In this document: positions 26,405-35,064 of the stretch, one piece after another | Layout of the letters: the number at the start of each line of letters is the position of its first letter | How positions within the stretch are numbered: position 1 is the first letter of the stretch | DNA from: UBA6136 sp044350805 | GTDB taxonomy: Bacteria; Pseudomonadota; Gammaproteobacteria; Methylococcales; Methylococcaceae | DNA: 64,000 bases | Direction: 5' to 3' | NCBI GenBank assembly: GCA_044350805.1 | Contig: JBILGU010000015.1 | Span: forward strand, 6,245 to 70,244 | Notes under the pieces: generated by a model | The model's input: only the letters and a program-made list of their open reading frames with translations | What the model was told of the DNA's origin: nothing | Databases searched by the model: none | Program-made: the position numbers and the translations under genes

Positions 26405-27550
26405 ATGCTCGCACTCGCCATCTCGTTCCTGACCTCCCTGCTGATCACCCTGCTGGTGATCCGCTACAAGCACCTGCACGCCCACGTCACGGCGGACCAT
26501 GACCTTGACGGCGTGCAGAAATTCCACGAAACGCCCGTTCCCCGTGTCGGCGGCATCGGGGTGTTTCTAGGCGTCCTCGGTGGCTTGCTGGCCAAGGCGT
26601 GGATTGATGATCCCGTCGCCGCACCCAACCTCATCCTACTCGCCTGCGCATTGCCCGCCTTTGGCGCCGGTCTGGTCGAAGACCTTACCAAGCGGGTCGG
26701 CGTCCGGGAGCGCCTCATGGCCACGGCCTTCTCCGCGCTGCTCGGCGGCTACTTCCTCGGCGCCTGGCTTACCCGGCTCGACATCCCCGGCCTCGACAGC
26801 CTCCTGCACCCGCCCATGCTCCACATCGGCTGGGATGCCATCACGATCACCGGCTTCCTGGCCATCGCCGTCACCGCCTTTGCCGTCGCCGGCGTCGCCA
26901 ATGCCTTCAACATCATCGACGGCTACAACGGCCTCTCCGGTGTAGTCGCCATCATCAGCCTCCTAGGGCTGGCCTATGTCGCAGATCAGGTCGGCGACCG
27001 GCTACTGCTCGTCGGCGCCTTGTCGCTGGTCGGTGCCATTGCCGGCTTTCTGGTCTGGAACTACCCCAACGGTCTCATCTTTCTAGGGGATGGTGGAGCT
27101 TACTTTGTCGGCTTTCTGGTGGCCGAGCTGTCCGTGCTGATGGTCGCCCGCAACGCCCAGGTGTCTCCCTGGTTTCCACTCATGCTCTCGTTCTACCCGA
27201 TCTTCGAGACCCTGTTCACCATCTACCGGCGGGTGATCATTAGCAAACGTCATCCCGGCATGCCCGATGCCGCACACCTGCACCAACTGATCTATCGCCG
27301 GGTGGTGCGATGGGCCGTGGGCAGTTACTTCAAAAAACATAAAACCCACCGCAACGCGCTGACCTCACCCTTTTTATGGCTTATGTCATCCCTTGCAGTC
27401 ATACCCGCCACCATTTTCTGGCAGAGCTCGTGGTTGCTCCAGCTCTTTGCCCTCCTCTTCGCCGCCACCTATCTGTTGATCTACCGCAGCATTCAAGAGG
27501 CGCGATTCTCCAAGTGGCTATCGATTCAGCAGAAACGAAAACAGTCATGA
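26405..27550 (+). CDS. Polyprenyl-phosphate sugar-1-phosphate transferase, WecA/MraY family (initiating transferase)
   Basis: This integral membrane enzyme moves a HexNAc-1-phosphate from a UDP-sugar to undecaprenyl phosphate and so starts a lipid-linked glycan. The 381 residues have about ten spans. Family landmarks are the cytoplasmic loop motif VPRVGGIG at about 47-54, NAFNIIDGYNGLSGVV at about 168-183 (Mg-binding Asp-Gly region), FLGDGGAYFVGF at about 223-234, and the carbohydrate-recognition PDAAHLHQLIYRR at about 292-304. It is likely the first enzyme of the island's glycan. Third codon positions are strikingly C/G-rich compared with the ABC transporter gene 2 kb downstream, suggesting separate origins. 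Confidence 0.92.
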   Translation: MLALAISFLTSLLITLLVIRYKHLHAHVTADHDLDGVQKFHETPVPRVGGIGVFLGVLGGLLAKAWIDDPVAAPNLILLACALPAFGAGLVEDLTKRVGVRERLMATAFSALLGGYFLGAWLTRLDIPGLDSLLHPPMLHIGWDAITITGFLAIAVTAFAVAGVANAFNIIDGYNGLSGVVAIISLLGLAYVADQVGDRLLLVGALSLVGAIAGFLVWNYPNGLIFLGDGGAYFVGFLVAELSVLMVARNAQVSPWFPLMLSFYPIFETLFTIYRRVIISKRHPGMPDAAHLHQLIYRRVVRWAVGSYFKKHKTHRNALTSPFLWLMSSLAVIPATIFWQSSWLLQLFALLFAATYLLIYRSIQEARFSKWLSIQQKRKQS

Positions 27551-27598
27551 GGCCGAACACAGGCAACAATCCATGAAAAGGCGATGGATATTCATCCG

Positions 27599-28534
27599 AT
27601 GATCCCATCCCCAAAAATCTACGTCGCTGGTCACCGGGCATGGTGAGTCCTGCCATCGTCCGTCACCTGCTTGCAACGCGCCTCACACCTGAGTCCTTGA
27701 TACTCAGAAACTACGAAGAGCTCGACCTGACGGATCAGTCCGCTGTCCTTGCATTCTTCGAAGGTGAAAAGCCCGATCTAGCCTATCTGGCCGCCGCCAA
27801 GGTCGATCGTATCTACTCGATAATACCGCCCGGCCGAATTCATCTGCCAAAACCTGATGATCCAGGCCAACGTCATCAACGCCGCATTTCACAATGGTGT
27901 AGAGAAGTTGCTGTTCTTGGGCTCCAGTTGCATCTAGCCTAAGCTTTCCGCGCAACCCATGCGGGAAGACGCCCAGCGCACCGGCAAGCTGGAACCCAAA
28001 AACGAACCCTACGCCGTCGGCAAAATTACCGGCATCAAGCTCTGTGAAAGCTATAACCGCCAGTATGGCCAAAGCCACGGCATCGACTACCGCAGCCATC
28101 ATGCCCACGAATCTGTATGGCCCTGGCGACAACTACAGCCTGCGAGACAGCCACGTCATCCCCGCCCTTATTCGCTTCCACCTGGCAAAACTGGCTATAG
28201 AGCAAGACTGGCAAGCCATCGAGCAGGACGCCAAAAAACAAGGCCCGATACCTGAAGAGCTGTTAATGCAATTGCGTGATTTTCATGGCACCAAAAATCA
28301 GGTCCCGATCTGGGGTAGCGGCACACCCAGCCCATGCTCAGCCACATCAACGTTTGCTGTGGGCACGACATCACTTTCCAGCAGCTGGCCCAAACCGTCG
28401 CCTACACCGTCGACATCGCCTTTGACCCCAGCCAGCCCGACGGCATCCCCCGCAAACTCATGGACAGTACCCGCCTCAACACCCTCGGTTGGTTCGCCAA
28501 GGTTAAATTGGAGGACGAACTGGCGAGGGCCTAG
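27599..28534 (+). pseudogene. Remnant of GDP-L-fucose synthase (fcl/wcaG), frameshifted
   Basis: Pieces of a GDP-4-keto-6-deoxymannose epimerase/reductase appear in different frames. ATG 27599 starts IPSPKIYVAGHR, where one lost base (near 27640) breaks the Gly-His-Arg-Gly-Met-Val motif. The sequence resumes as MVSPAIVRHLLATR and LDLTDQSAVLAFFEGEKPD, then shifts again. Further recognisable blocks are REDAQRTGKLEPKNEPYAVG, MPTNLYGPGDNYSLRDSHVI, QLRDFHGTKNQVPIWGSGTP and a C-terminal HINVCCGHDITFQQLAQTV to the stop near 28534. At least three frameshifts are needed to join them, and the active-site YxxxK region is disrupted. The enzyme cannot be functional. It would have made GDP-L-fucose with the gmd remnant nearby. 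Confidence 0.88.
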
Positions 28535-28669
28535 CAGGACTACCTAAAGAAAACCTAAGTGATCACATCACCAAAATGCTCGCAGAATCTGCCCCCCCCC
28601 AGCATCGTATTCAGGTGGGAGTTCTAATTTGAATGTATTTAGTACTTTTCGTGGATTTTGTGGCTAACC

Positions 28670-28804
28670 TTGACTGAAAATGTGAGCCACGAACAGCATG
28701 AAAGTCCCGAAAAGATATTGTTCAAAGAGGAATCTTTTCTGATACAGGGCTCAGTCTTCGAGGTGTACAAAGAACTTGGACCCGGCTTTCTGGAGGCGGT
28801 CTAA
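28670..28804 (+). pseudogene. Truncated GxxExxY-family protein
   Basis: A 44-codon reading from TTG 28670 ends in SVFEVYKELGPGFLEAV followed by TAA. This is the N-terminal part of the small GxxExxY protein family (PD-(D/E)xK-like, about 120-130 residues, often inserted in polysaccharide clusters). The name-giving motif would be GFLEAVY; the stop replaces the final Tyr. Sequence after the stop is an IS5-family remnant, so the gene was probably split by that insertion. Confidence 0.75.
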
Positions 28805-29210
28805 CAAGGCCACTCTAAAAAATCATAGCCCATTGATTTATTCTTATAAATGCGCGTTTTTTTGGGTGTTGAATTGCCAGAAATGAGATAATAATCACCT
28901 GTTTTCTTGCAAATCCTGTCGGGGTTTTATGGGGCCGAGGAAGCCAGGACCGCAAATGGGAGATCTTTTTAAACACCCGTTGGTTGAGAAATTAATCTCA
29001 AGCATCCACTCGTGAAATTGGCTGATGTGATGGATTGGGCGTTGATCGAGAACGCCTTCGCTGCCCACTTTGCGGCTAAAACGGGACGGCCTGCCTTGTC
29101 CCCAAGATTAGTGGCAGGGCTGCTATATTTACTATATTTACAGCACGCCTATAACTGCTCCGAGGGGGAGATCGTGAACACCTAGATGGAGGACCCTACG
29201 TCCAGCACTA
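28805..29210 (+). mobile_element. IS5-family insertion sequence remnant (5' end of transposase)
   Basis: From ATG 28929 the text reads GPRKPGPQMGDLFKHPLVE, then after a one-base loss near 28993 continues as INLKHPLVKLADVMDW, LIENAFAAHFAAKTGRPALS, PRLVAGLLYL and CSEGEIVNT; a TGG-to-TAG change replaces the conserved Trp, followed by MEDP and a VQH-like end. This matches the N-terminal domain of IS5-family transposases (GRPxxxxRxxxGLLxL, VxxWxENPYxQ). The catalytic DDE part is missing; the element stops at about 29210 where gmd-derived sequence begins. The left end is near 28805, inside the GxxExxY gene, at a CTAA that fits the target preference of this family. Confidence 0.75.
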
Positions 29211-29525
29211 GGCGTGCAATAGAGCGTCAGAGACTTTGTCAGCGCCGCAGCGAGAGAGCACGGCATGGAAATCCGATGGGAAGGGCAGGGCCTGGAAGAG
29301 AAGGGTTACGACTCGTATGGCAAGTGCGTGGTTGCCGTTGATCCCCGCTACTTCCGCCCCACCGAAGTCGAAACCTTGCTGGGCGATCCCGCCAGAGCCA
29401 GAGAAAAGCTCGGTTGGACCCCAAAAACTACTTTCAATGAACTGGTCGCCGAAATGGTTCGCGAGGACCTCAAATCAGCCGAGCGTGACGAACTCATCAA
29501 GCGTCATGGTTACAAGTCAATTTAG
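29211..29525 (+). pseudogene. C-terminal remnant of GDP-mannose 4,6-dehydratase (gmd)
   Basis: The C-terminal third of Gmd is preserved in one frame: SVRDFVSAAAREHGMEIRW, then VAVDPRYFRPTEVETLLGDP, REKLGWTPKTTF and AEMVREDLKSAERDEL, ending with HGYKSI and a stop at 29525. The usual Tyr codon before SVRDF is TAG. The Rossmann domain and active site are absent; the break at about 29210 is the right edge of the IS5 remnant. ATG 29265 could still give an 86-residue peptide, but not an enzyme. With the fcl remnant it shows a lost GDP-L-fucose pathway. Confidence 0.88.
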
Positions 29526-29551
29526 TATCACGAATAACTGTCGTCCCACCA

Positions 29552-31384
29552 GTGCAACAAAATCAATCCCTCCCGCAACTCATAACACACCTCTGGCACC
29601 ACACTAGCTCCCGACGTCGTGGACAGTTTGGATTGGTGCTTGTTTTGATGGTGATTGCGTCGTTCGCCGAAATTCTCAGCATAGGTGCGGTGCTCCCGTT
29701 TTTGGGGGTATTAAATGCCCCAGATCATATATTTATGCACACCGCGGCACAGCCTGTCATTCAAATACTCAAACTAACGTCGCCAGAACAACTTCTTTTG
29801 CCGATTACGATTATCTTTGGCGTTGCATCGCTAATTACAGGGGGCATGCGGTTACTCCTGTTTTGGGCCAGCACACGGCTTTCGTTTGCCACGGGGGCCG
29901 ATCTTAGTATCAACATTTATCGTCGCACCTTATATCAGCCCTACGCAGTGCATTGCGCCCGAAATAGCAGCGAAGTCATTTCCGGCATCTCGAGCAAAGG
30001 CAACACCGTTATTTACGGGGTCATATTTCCACTACTAACGCTCATTAGTTCGAGCGTGATGCTGTTCGTCATTCTCTTTGCATTGTTGTCGGTAGAGCCA
30101 GTTGTTGCTCTAACAGCTTTTGGCGGTTTTGGTTTTATTTATTTCAGTATCATCCAGCTAACTCGCCGACAATTGACATCCGACAGTCAGCGCATCTCCA
30201 GAGAATCGAATCAATTAATTAAATCGCTACAAGAAGGTTTGGGGGGTATTCGCGATGTGCTCATTGACGGCAATCAATCTACCTTTTGTCAGATTTACCG
30301 AAGCGCCGACCTACCACTGCGACGTGCCCAGGGCAACCAAATGTTTATTGCCCAAAGTCCTCGTTATGCTATTGAGGCACTAGGGATGGTTCTCATTGCC
30401 GCATTATCCTATTTGCTGTCACAACAGCCCGATGGCATAGCCAAAACCATTCCCATCCTTGGAGCGTTAGCAGTAGGAGCACAGCGCCTGCTGCCGGTCC
30501 TGCAGCAAACCTATGCTTCATGGACGAGCATACGGGGTAATCAATCCATGTTGAAAGACACTCTCGAACTACTCGACCAACCTTTACCTGCCTACGCTGA
30601 TCAACCCGAGACAGTACCATTGCCTTTTACGAAAAGTATTTGTTTCAGGCAACTCGGATTTCGCTACAGCCAGCAACTGCCCTTCATTTTGAGACAAATC
30701 AACCTTGATATATACAAAGGCAGCCGTGTTGGCTTCATTGGCACCACCGGCAGTGGCAAAAGTACTTTGCTTGATATCGTCATGGGTTTGTTAGAGCCGG
30801 TAGAAGGTAGCCTGGAGATTGATGGATGCGCCGTTGTACCGAAAAATCTGCGCGCGTGGCAAACGCATATCGCTCATGTCCCCCAAGCAATATTTCTGAC
30901 TGACGGCACCATTGCAGAAAACATTGCCTTTGGCGTGCCAAAAGAGAGAATTGATAACCAGCGCGTAAAACAGGCTGCACAACAGGCGCAAATTGCTGGC
31001 AGCATTCAAAGTTGGCCAAAGCAGTACCAGACTATTGTGGGTGAGCGCGGTATCCGCCTCTCAGGAGGGCAACGCCAACGCATTGGCATCGCCCGCGCCC
31101 TCTACAAAAGAGCAGACGTAATCATTTTTGACGAAGCCACCAGCGCACTCGACAACGAAACTGAACAAGCTGTCATGGATGCCATCGAAAACCTTAGCCC
31201 AGATCTTACCGTACTCATCATTGCGCATCGCCTGACGACCCTTAAAAACTGCACGCAGATTGTTGAGTTGGGCGGCGGTGGCATCCGGCGTATGGGCAGC
31301 TATCGAGACATCGTGAGTCAACCAAGTCCTGCCTTACCGCAGAATCGAGGACCCAACCATCATCACAACGAGGTGTTCGAGTGA
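29552..31384 (+). CDS. ABC-type lipid-linked oligosaccharide flippase (PglK/MsbA-like half transporter)
   Basis: This 610-residue membrane-ATPase fusion acts as a homodimer in the inner membrane. Six membrane spans (about 25-330) precede a nucleotide-binding domain with Walker A GTTGSGKST at about 396, signature LSGGQRQRIG at about 501, Walker B VIIFDEATS at about 524 and the switch histidine in IIAHRL near 558. The N-terminal sequence FGLVLVLMVIASFAEILSIG with the acidic residue in the first span is typical of PglK-like flippases of lipid-linked glycans rather than peptide exporters. The start is GTG 29552. No Wzx is present in the island, so this is the likely flippase. pseC starts 4 nt before its end. 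Confidence 0.9.
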   Translation: MQQNQSLPQLITHLWHHTSSRRRGQFGLVLVLMVIASFAEILSIGAVLPFLGVLNAPDHIFMHTAAQPVIQILKLTSPEQLLLPITIIFGVASLITGGMRLLLFWASTRLSFATGADLSINIYRRTLYQPYAVHCARNSSEVISGISSKGNTVIYGVIFPLLTLISSSVMLFVILFALLSVEPVVALTAFGGFGFIYFSIIQLTRRQLTSDSQRISRESNQLIKSLQEGLGGIRDVLIDGNQSTFCQIYRSADLPLRRAQGNQMFIAQSPRYAIEALGMVLIAALSYLLSQQPDGIAKTIPILGALAVGAQRLLPVLQQTYASWTSIRGNQSMLKDTLELLDQPLPAYADQPETVPLPFTKSICFRQLGFRYSQQLPFILRQINLDIYKGSRVGFIGTTGSGKSTLLDIVMGLLEPVEGSLEIDGCAVVPKNLRAWQTHIAHVPQAIFLTDGTIAENIAFGVPKERIDNQRVKQAAQQAQIAGSIQSWPKQYQTIVGERGIRLSGGQRQRIGIARALYKRADVIIFDEATSALDNETEQAVMDAIENLSPDLTVLIIAHRLTTLKNCTQIVELGGGGIRRMGSYRDIVSQPSPALPQNRGPNHHHNEVFE

Positions 31385-32550
31385 TAGGGATTCCATATGG
31401 TCGCCAAGATATCAATCAATCTGATATCGATGCAGTTGTGGATGTCTTGCGATCGGACTTTCTGACTCAAGGCCCGGTAGTTCCTGCCTTCGAAAAAGTA
31501 GTTTCAGATTATTGTGGGGCGCAATATGCAGTGGCAGTTAATAGTGCTACCAGTGCACTACACATCGCCTGCCTGGCTCTGGGTGTCGGTAAAGGGGACA
31601 GTATTTGGACAACGCCGACCACGTTTGTGGCCAGCGCTAACTGTGCGCTTTATTGTGGGGCGGCAGTAGATTTTGTCGATATTGACTCGCGTACATACAA
31701 CCTTAGCGTGGATAGACTGACTGAAAAATTGGCTTTGGCAGAAAAAAAGGGGAAATTGCCCAAGGTTGTCATCCCCGTTCATTTATGTGGTCAACCATGT
31801 GATATGGCTGACTTAAGTGCGCTCGGCCAGAAGTACGGATTCAAAATCATCGAAGACGCCTCCCACGCCATTGGTGCCAGATACAAGGGCGAACCCATTG
31901 GAAGCGGCAGATACAGTGACATCACTGTGTTTAGCTTTCACCCGGTCAAAATCATTACTTCCGGTGAAGGTGGTATGGCTATCACCAACGACACCAAATT
32001 GGCCAGGCGTCTCCGCATCTTACGAAGCCACGGGATCACAAGCACTGTCGAAGACATGCATTCACGCCCTGACTCTGAAATCTGGAACTACCAGCAGATC
32101 GACCTCGGATTCAACTATCGGATGACCGACATTCACGCAGCACTAGGCTTGAGTCAGATGAAGCGACTGGACGAGTTCGTAAAGCGACGCAATCAACTCG
32201 CGGGGCGATACGACAAGCAACTGGCCGACCTACCGATTAAGACCCCTTGGCAGCATCCTGACAGCTACTCCAGCTACCACCTCTACCCGATCAGGCTCGA
32301 TCCCAACGCTACAGCGAGAACTCAGCGAGAAGTCTACAACTCGCTTCGTGCAAACGGCATTCTGATCAACCTTCATTACATACCAGTCTACCGTCAGCCC
32401 TTTTTTGAGGAGTTGGGTTTTAGGCCGGGGTACTGCCCCGAAGCTGAACGCTACTACCACGAGACGATTAGCGTTCCGCTATATCCGGCGATGACCAATG
32501 AGCAGCAGGACCTTGTCGTCGCCACATTGACAAAGATTCTCAATAAATGA
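31381..32550 (+). CDS. pseC: UDP-4-amino-4,6-dideoxy-N-acetyl-beta-L-altrosamine transaminase (PseC)
   Basis: PseC is the PLP-dependent DegT/DnrJ-type aminotransferase that aminates C4 of the 4-keto sugar in pseudaminic acid synthesis. The 389 residues begin MIGIPYGRQDINQSDIDAV, and the PLP lysine is Lys190 in FSFHPVKIITSGEGG. The HPVK form and the VHLCGQPCDM segment are characteristic of PseC. The GTG start overlaps the flippase stop by 4 nt, and its own TGA overlaps the ATG of the next gene, so five successive genes from here form one coupled run. The dehydratase PseB that normally precedes pseC is missing from this position. Confidence 0.93.
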   Translation: MIGIPYGRQDINQSDIDAVVDVLRSDFLTQGPVVPAFEKVVSDYCGAQYAVAVNSATSALHIACLALGVGKGDSIWTTPTTFVASANCALYCGAAVDFVDIDSRTYNLSVDRLTEKLALAEKKGKLPKVVIPVHLCGQPCDMADLSALGQKYGFKIIEDASHAIGARYKGEPIGSGRYSDITVFSFHPVKIITSGEGGMAITNDTKLARRLRILRSHGITSTVEDMHSRPDSEIWNYQQIDLGFNYRMTDIHAALGLSQMKRLDEFVKRRNQLAGRYDKQLADLPIKTPWQHPDSYSSYHLYPIRLDPNATARTQREVYNSLRANGILINLHYIPVYRQPFFEELGFRPGYCPEAERYYHETISVPLYPAMTNEQQDLVVATLTKILNK

Positions 32551-33413
32551 AGCTTGCACTGGGAACAGTCCAGTTCGGCCTTGATTACGGTATCTCGAAT
32601 AAAGAAGGCAAGACATCTCAGGTTGAGGCTCAGCGCATACTCGACCTTGCCAAAACCTCCAATCTCGACACGTTAGACACTGCTGCTGCATATGGCGACA
32701 GCGAGCAGGTGTTGGGCCGGATCGGAGTAGCAGGTTGGAATGTTGTCTCAAAAGTGCCGCCATTACCCAAAGATGAAGTAAGCGGTAAACAGTGGGTACT
32801 CGATCATGTCCGCCAGTCATTGGAAAGGTTGCAGATCGACCGTCTGGGTGGCTTGCTTTTGCATAGAGCCGCCGACCTGCTCAGGGCAGAGGGTCGGGGT
32901 ATCGCCGCTGGCCTACAGGAAGCGAAAAGGGAAGGTCTGGTCAGCAAGGTGGGGTACTCGATCTACTCTCCGCAGTCATTGGCCGAACTGGTTAAAGTGA
33001 TGCCACCCGATCTGGTGCAAGCCCCGTTCAATGTGCTCGAACAGCGGCTAGCGACTAGCGGCTGGCTGGGTAGGTTGGCGGAGGCCGGCGTAGAAGTCCA
33101 TATTCGCTCGGTATTCATGCAAGGGTTGCTGTTGATGGGTCGTGACAAACGCCTGACGGCCTTCGACAAATGGAACGAACTCTGGCAGCGATGGGATGCA
33201 GCCGTCGGGGGGCGCAGCGAGCAAGCGCTGGCCCTTTGCCTTGGATTCGCGAAAGCGCATACGGGCATATCGCGCATCGTCGTCGGTGTGGAGAGCCGTG
33301 CACATCTTGAACAACTTCTGGAAATATGGGAGCGGGCGGCGCCATTCGATGCGGCCGAATTGGCCTGCGATGATCCGCAACTTGTGGAACCCTCGAACTG
33401 GAAAGTCAAATGA
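32547..33413 (+). CDS. Aldo/keto reductase family protein in nonulosonate operon
   Basis: This NAD(P)H-dependent TIM-barrel oxidoreductase has 288 residues. The N-terminus LALGTVQFGLDYGIS and LDTLDTAAAYGDSEQVLG supply the catalytic Asp44 and Tyr49; the conserved lysine is in VVSKVPP near 75 and the His in LLLHRA near 108. AKR genes of this type often sit in pseudaminic or legionaminic acid loci with flagellin or O-antigen roles; the exact step is unknown. The start overlaps pseC by 4 nt, and the stop overlaps the Gfo/Idh gene start by 4 nt. Confidence 0.85.
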   Translation: MKLALGTVQFGLDYGISNKEGKTSQVEAQRILDLAKTSNLDTLDTAAAYGDSEQVLGRIGVAGWNVVSKVPPLPKDEVSGKQWVLDHVRQSLERLQIDRLGGLLLHRAADLLRAEGRGIAAGLQEAKREGLVSKVGYSIYSPQSLAELVKVMPPDLVQAPFNVLEQRLATSGWLGRLAEAGVEVHIRSVFMQGLLLMGRDKRLTAFDKWNELWQRWDAAVGGRSEQALALCLGFAKAHTGISRIVVGVESRAHLEQLLEIWERAAPFDAAELACDDPQLVEPSNWKVK

Positions 33414-34309
33414 GCCTAAAACTAGGCATGATCGGCCTCTCGGTTGGTAACGGCCATCCCTACTCTTGGGCGGCGATTTGCAACGGCTACTCACCGGAGC
33501 ACATGAACGCCTGCGAATTCCCGGTGATCCCGCAATACCTTGCGAAGCAGGCCTGGCCGGCTGCGCGAATTCCTGGCGTCGAAGTGACGCATATCTGGAC
33601 CCAGGACGCCGAATTGTCCCTGCGGGTTGCCAAGGCAGCGCTGATCGCGCATGTAGTGGAAGAACCGGCTGCGATGCTAGGCCAGATCGATGCGCTGCTG
33701 CTCGCCCGCGACGATGCCATGAACCATCTTGCATTCGCCACGCCATTTCTTGAAGCGGGCATTCCTGTCTACATCGACAAACCAGTTGCGCTGTCGCGGG
33801 ACGGCATGGACGCGCTATACCGGCTTCAGAAATACGAGGGGCAGATATTCACCTGCTCGGCGCTCCGTTATGCGAAGGAGCTGATGTTGAGCGAGAGTGA
33901 TCGCGAGCGCATCGGCCCGGTCAGGCATCTCCAGGCGACCACGCCCAAGAGCTGGGAAAAATACGCGGTGCACATCATCGAGCCGTCGTTGCAGATAATC
34001 GGCGCGCTGGCGGACATCGCCGGCGCCCACTCCCGAACTTTTGCCGGAAGCGGCCGGTCGGTCTCGGTCGGCTTCGGGAACGGCATCACCGCCCACTTCT
34101 CCGCCTTCGGCAAGGAGATTGCGGCGCCGTTGTCGATACGCATCCACGGCGAACGGGGCTGGCAAGAGCTTGTATTCGCGGATGCATTTTCCGCGTTCAA
34201 GACAGCGTTGAGCGAGTTTGTTGAAGGTATCAGGACCAGAACCTGCCGCTCGCCCTATGAATTCAACCGGCAAGTCGTATCCATCATCGAAGTGGGATTG
34301 CGCAAATGA
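33410..34309 (+). CDS. Gfo/Idh/MocA-type oxidoreductase in nonulosonate operon
   Basis: The sequence shows a Rossmann N-domain starting LKLGMIGLSVGNGHPYSW, the strand IDALLLARDDAMNHLAFATP, and the family's conserved EKP variant YIDKPVALS at about 125-133, in which Lys is kept. The C-domain is the shorter alpha/beta type. It totals 299 residues, slightly short for the family (usually 320-380). The substrate is unknown; with the AKR and SDR neighbours it may alter the C4, C7 or C8 configuration or make a related sugar. It is coupled by 4-nt overlaps on both sides. Confidence 0.83.
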   Translation: MSLKLGMIGLSVGNGHPYSWAAICNGYSPEHMNACEFPVIPQYLAKQAWPAARIPGVEVTHIWTQDAELSLRVAKAALIAHVVEEPAAMLGQIDALLLARDDAMNHLAFATPFLEAGIPVYIDKPVALSRDGMDALYRLQKYEGQIFTCSALRYAKELMLSESDRERIGPVRHLQATTPKSWEKYAVHIIEPSLQIIGALADIAGAHSRTFAGSGRSVSVGFGNGITAHFSAFGKEIAAPLSIRIHGERGWQELVFADAFSAFKTALSEFVEGIRTRTCRSPYEFNRQVVSIIEVGLRK

Positions 34310-35064
34310 ACAGAACATTGCTATTGACCGGTGGAACCGGCAAGTTCGGAAAAGTGCTCGTCCGTCACTTCGCAGAGCAGGGCTGGAATGTCGTCACGAC
34401 CTCGCGCGAGCGGTCTCGCTTGGACGGTTTGGCCTCCGATATCGGCTCGACCAAAGGACATGTCATGGGCATCGCGACCGACCTGCAGCAGCCGGGTTCG
34501 TCACAGCGGCTGGCCGACGAACTATCGGCGCGCGGCATCGTCGTGACGCATCTGGTGAACAATGCGAGGTCGATCGAGATGCTCGCAGTGCAGCCGGATG
34601 GAACGACGAAGCACGACGCCTTCATCGGCGAATTCGAGATGGACGTCGTCGTGCCCTACGAGTTGTCGATGTGTCTGTCGCGATCTGAAAGCCACAAACT
34701 GAAAGCTCTAGTCAACATCGGCTCCATGTACGGCGTAGTCGCGCCCAACCCCGCCCTCTATGACGGCACACTGGATCGCTCGCCCATTCAGTATGGCGTC
34801 AGCAAAGCAGCCCTGCATCATCTGACGCGCGAGTTGGCGGTGCGCCTTGCGCCGCAACAAATCCGCGTCAATTGCGTGGCCTACGGCGGCGTTGAGGGCC
34901 GTGTCGACGGGGCATTCCTTGCGCGCTATGCCCAACTGGTGCCGTTGCGTCGCATGCTAAAAGACCCCGAAGTCATCGGGCCGGTGGAATTCCTGCTCGG
35001 CGAAGCAAGTTCGGCTGTCAACGGTCATGTATTAGTCGCCGACGGCGGCTGGAGCGTGTGGTAG
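34306..35064 (+). CDS. Short-chain dehydrogenase/reductase in nonulosonate operon
   Basis: This is a classical SDR of 252 residues: cofactor loop TGGTGKFG at residues 7-14, NNAR motif (in HLVNNARSIE) near 85-92, catalytic Ser in NIGSMYG near 139-145, and YGVSK (Tyr-x3-Lys) near 161-165. The C-terminus GHVLVADGGWSV is the usual VDGG end. Similar SDRs are found next to neuA/pseF-type cytidylyltransferases in nonulosonate loci, sometimes named as PtmA-like. The substrate is not determinable. It is coupled to the gene before (4-nt overlap), and the cytidylyltransferase gene starts within its last codons. Confidence 0.88.
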   Translation: MNRTLLLTGGTGKFGKVLVRHFAEQGWNVVTTSRERSRLDGLASDIGSTKGHVMGIATDLQQPGSSQRLADELSARGIVVTHLVNNARSIEMLAVQPDGTTKHDAFIGEFEMDVVVPYELSMCLSRSESHKLKALVNIGSMYGVVAPNPALYDGTLDRSPIQYGVSKAALHHLTRELAVRLAPQQIRVNCVAYGGVEGRVDGAFLARYAQLVPLRRMLKDPEVIGPVEFLLGEASSAVNGHVLVADGGWSVW

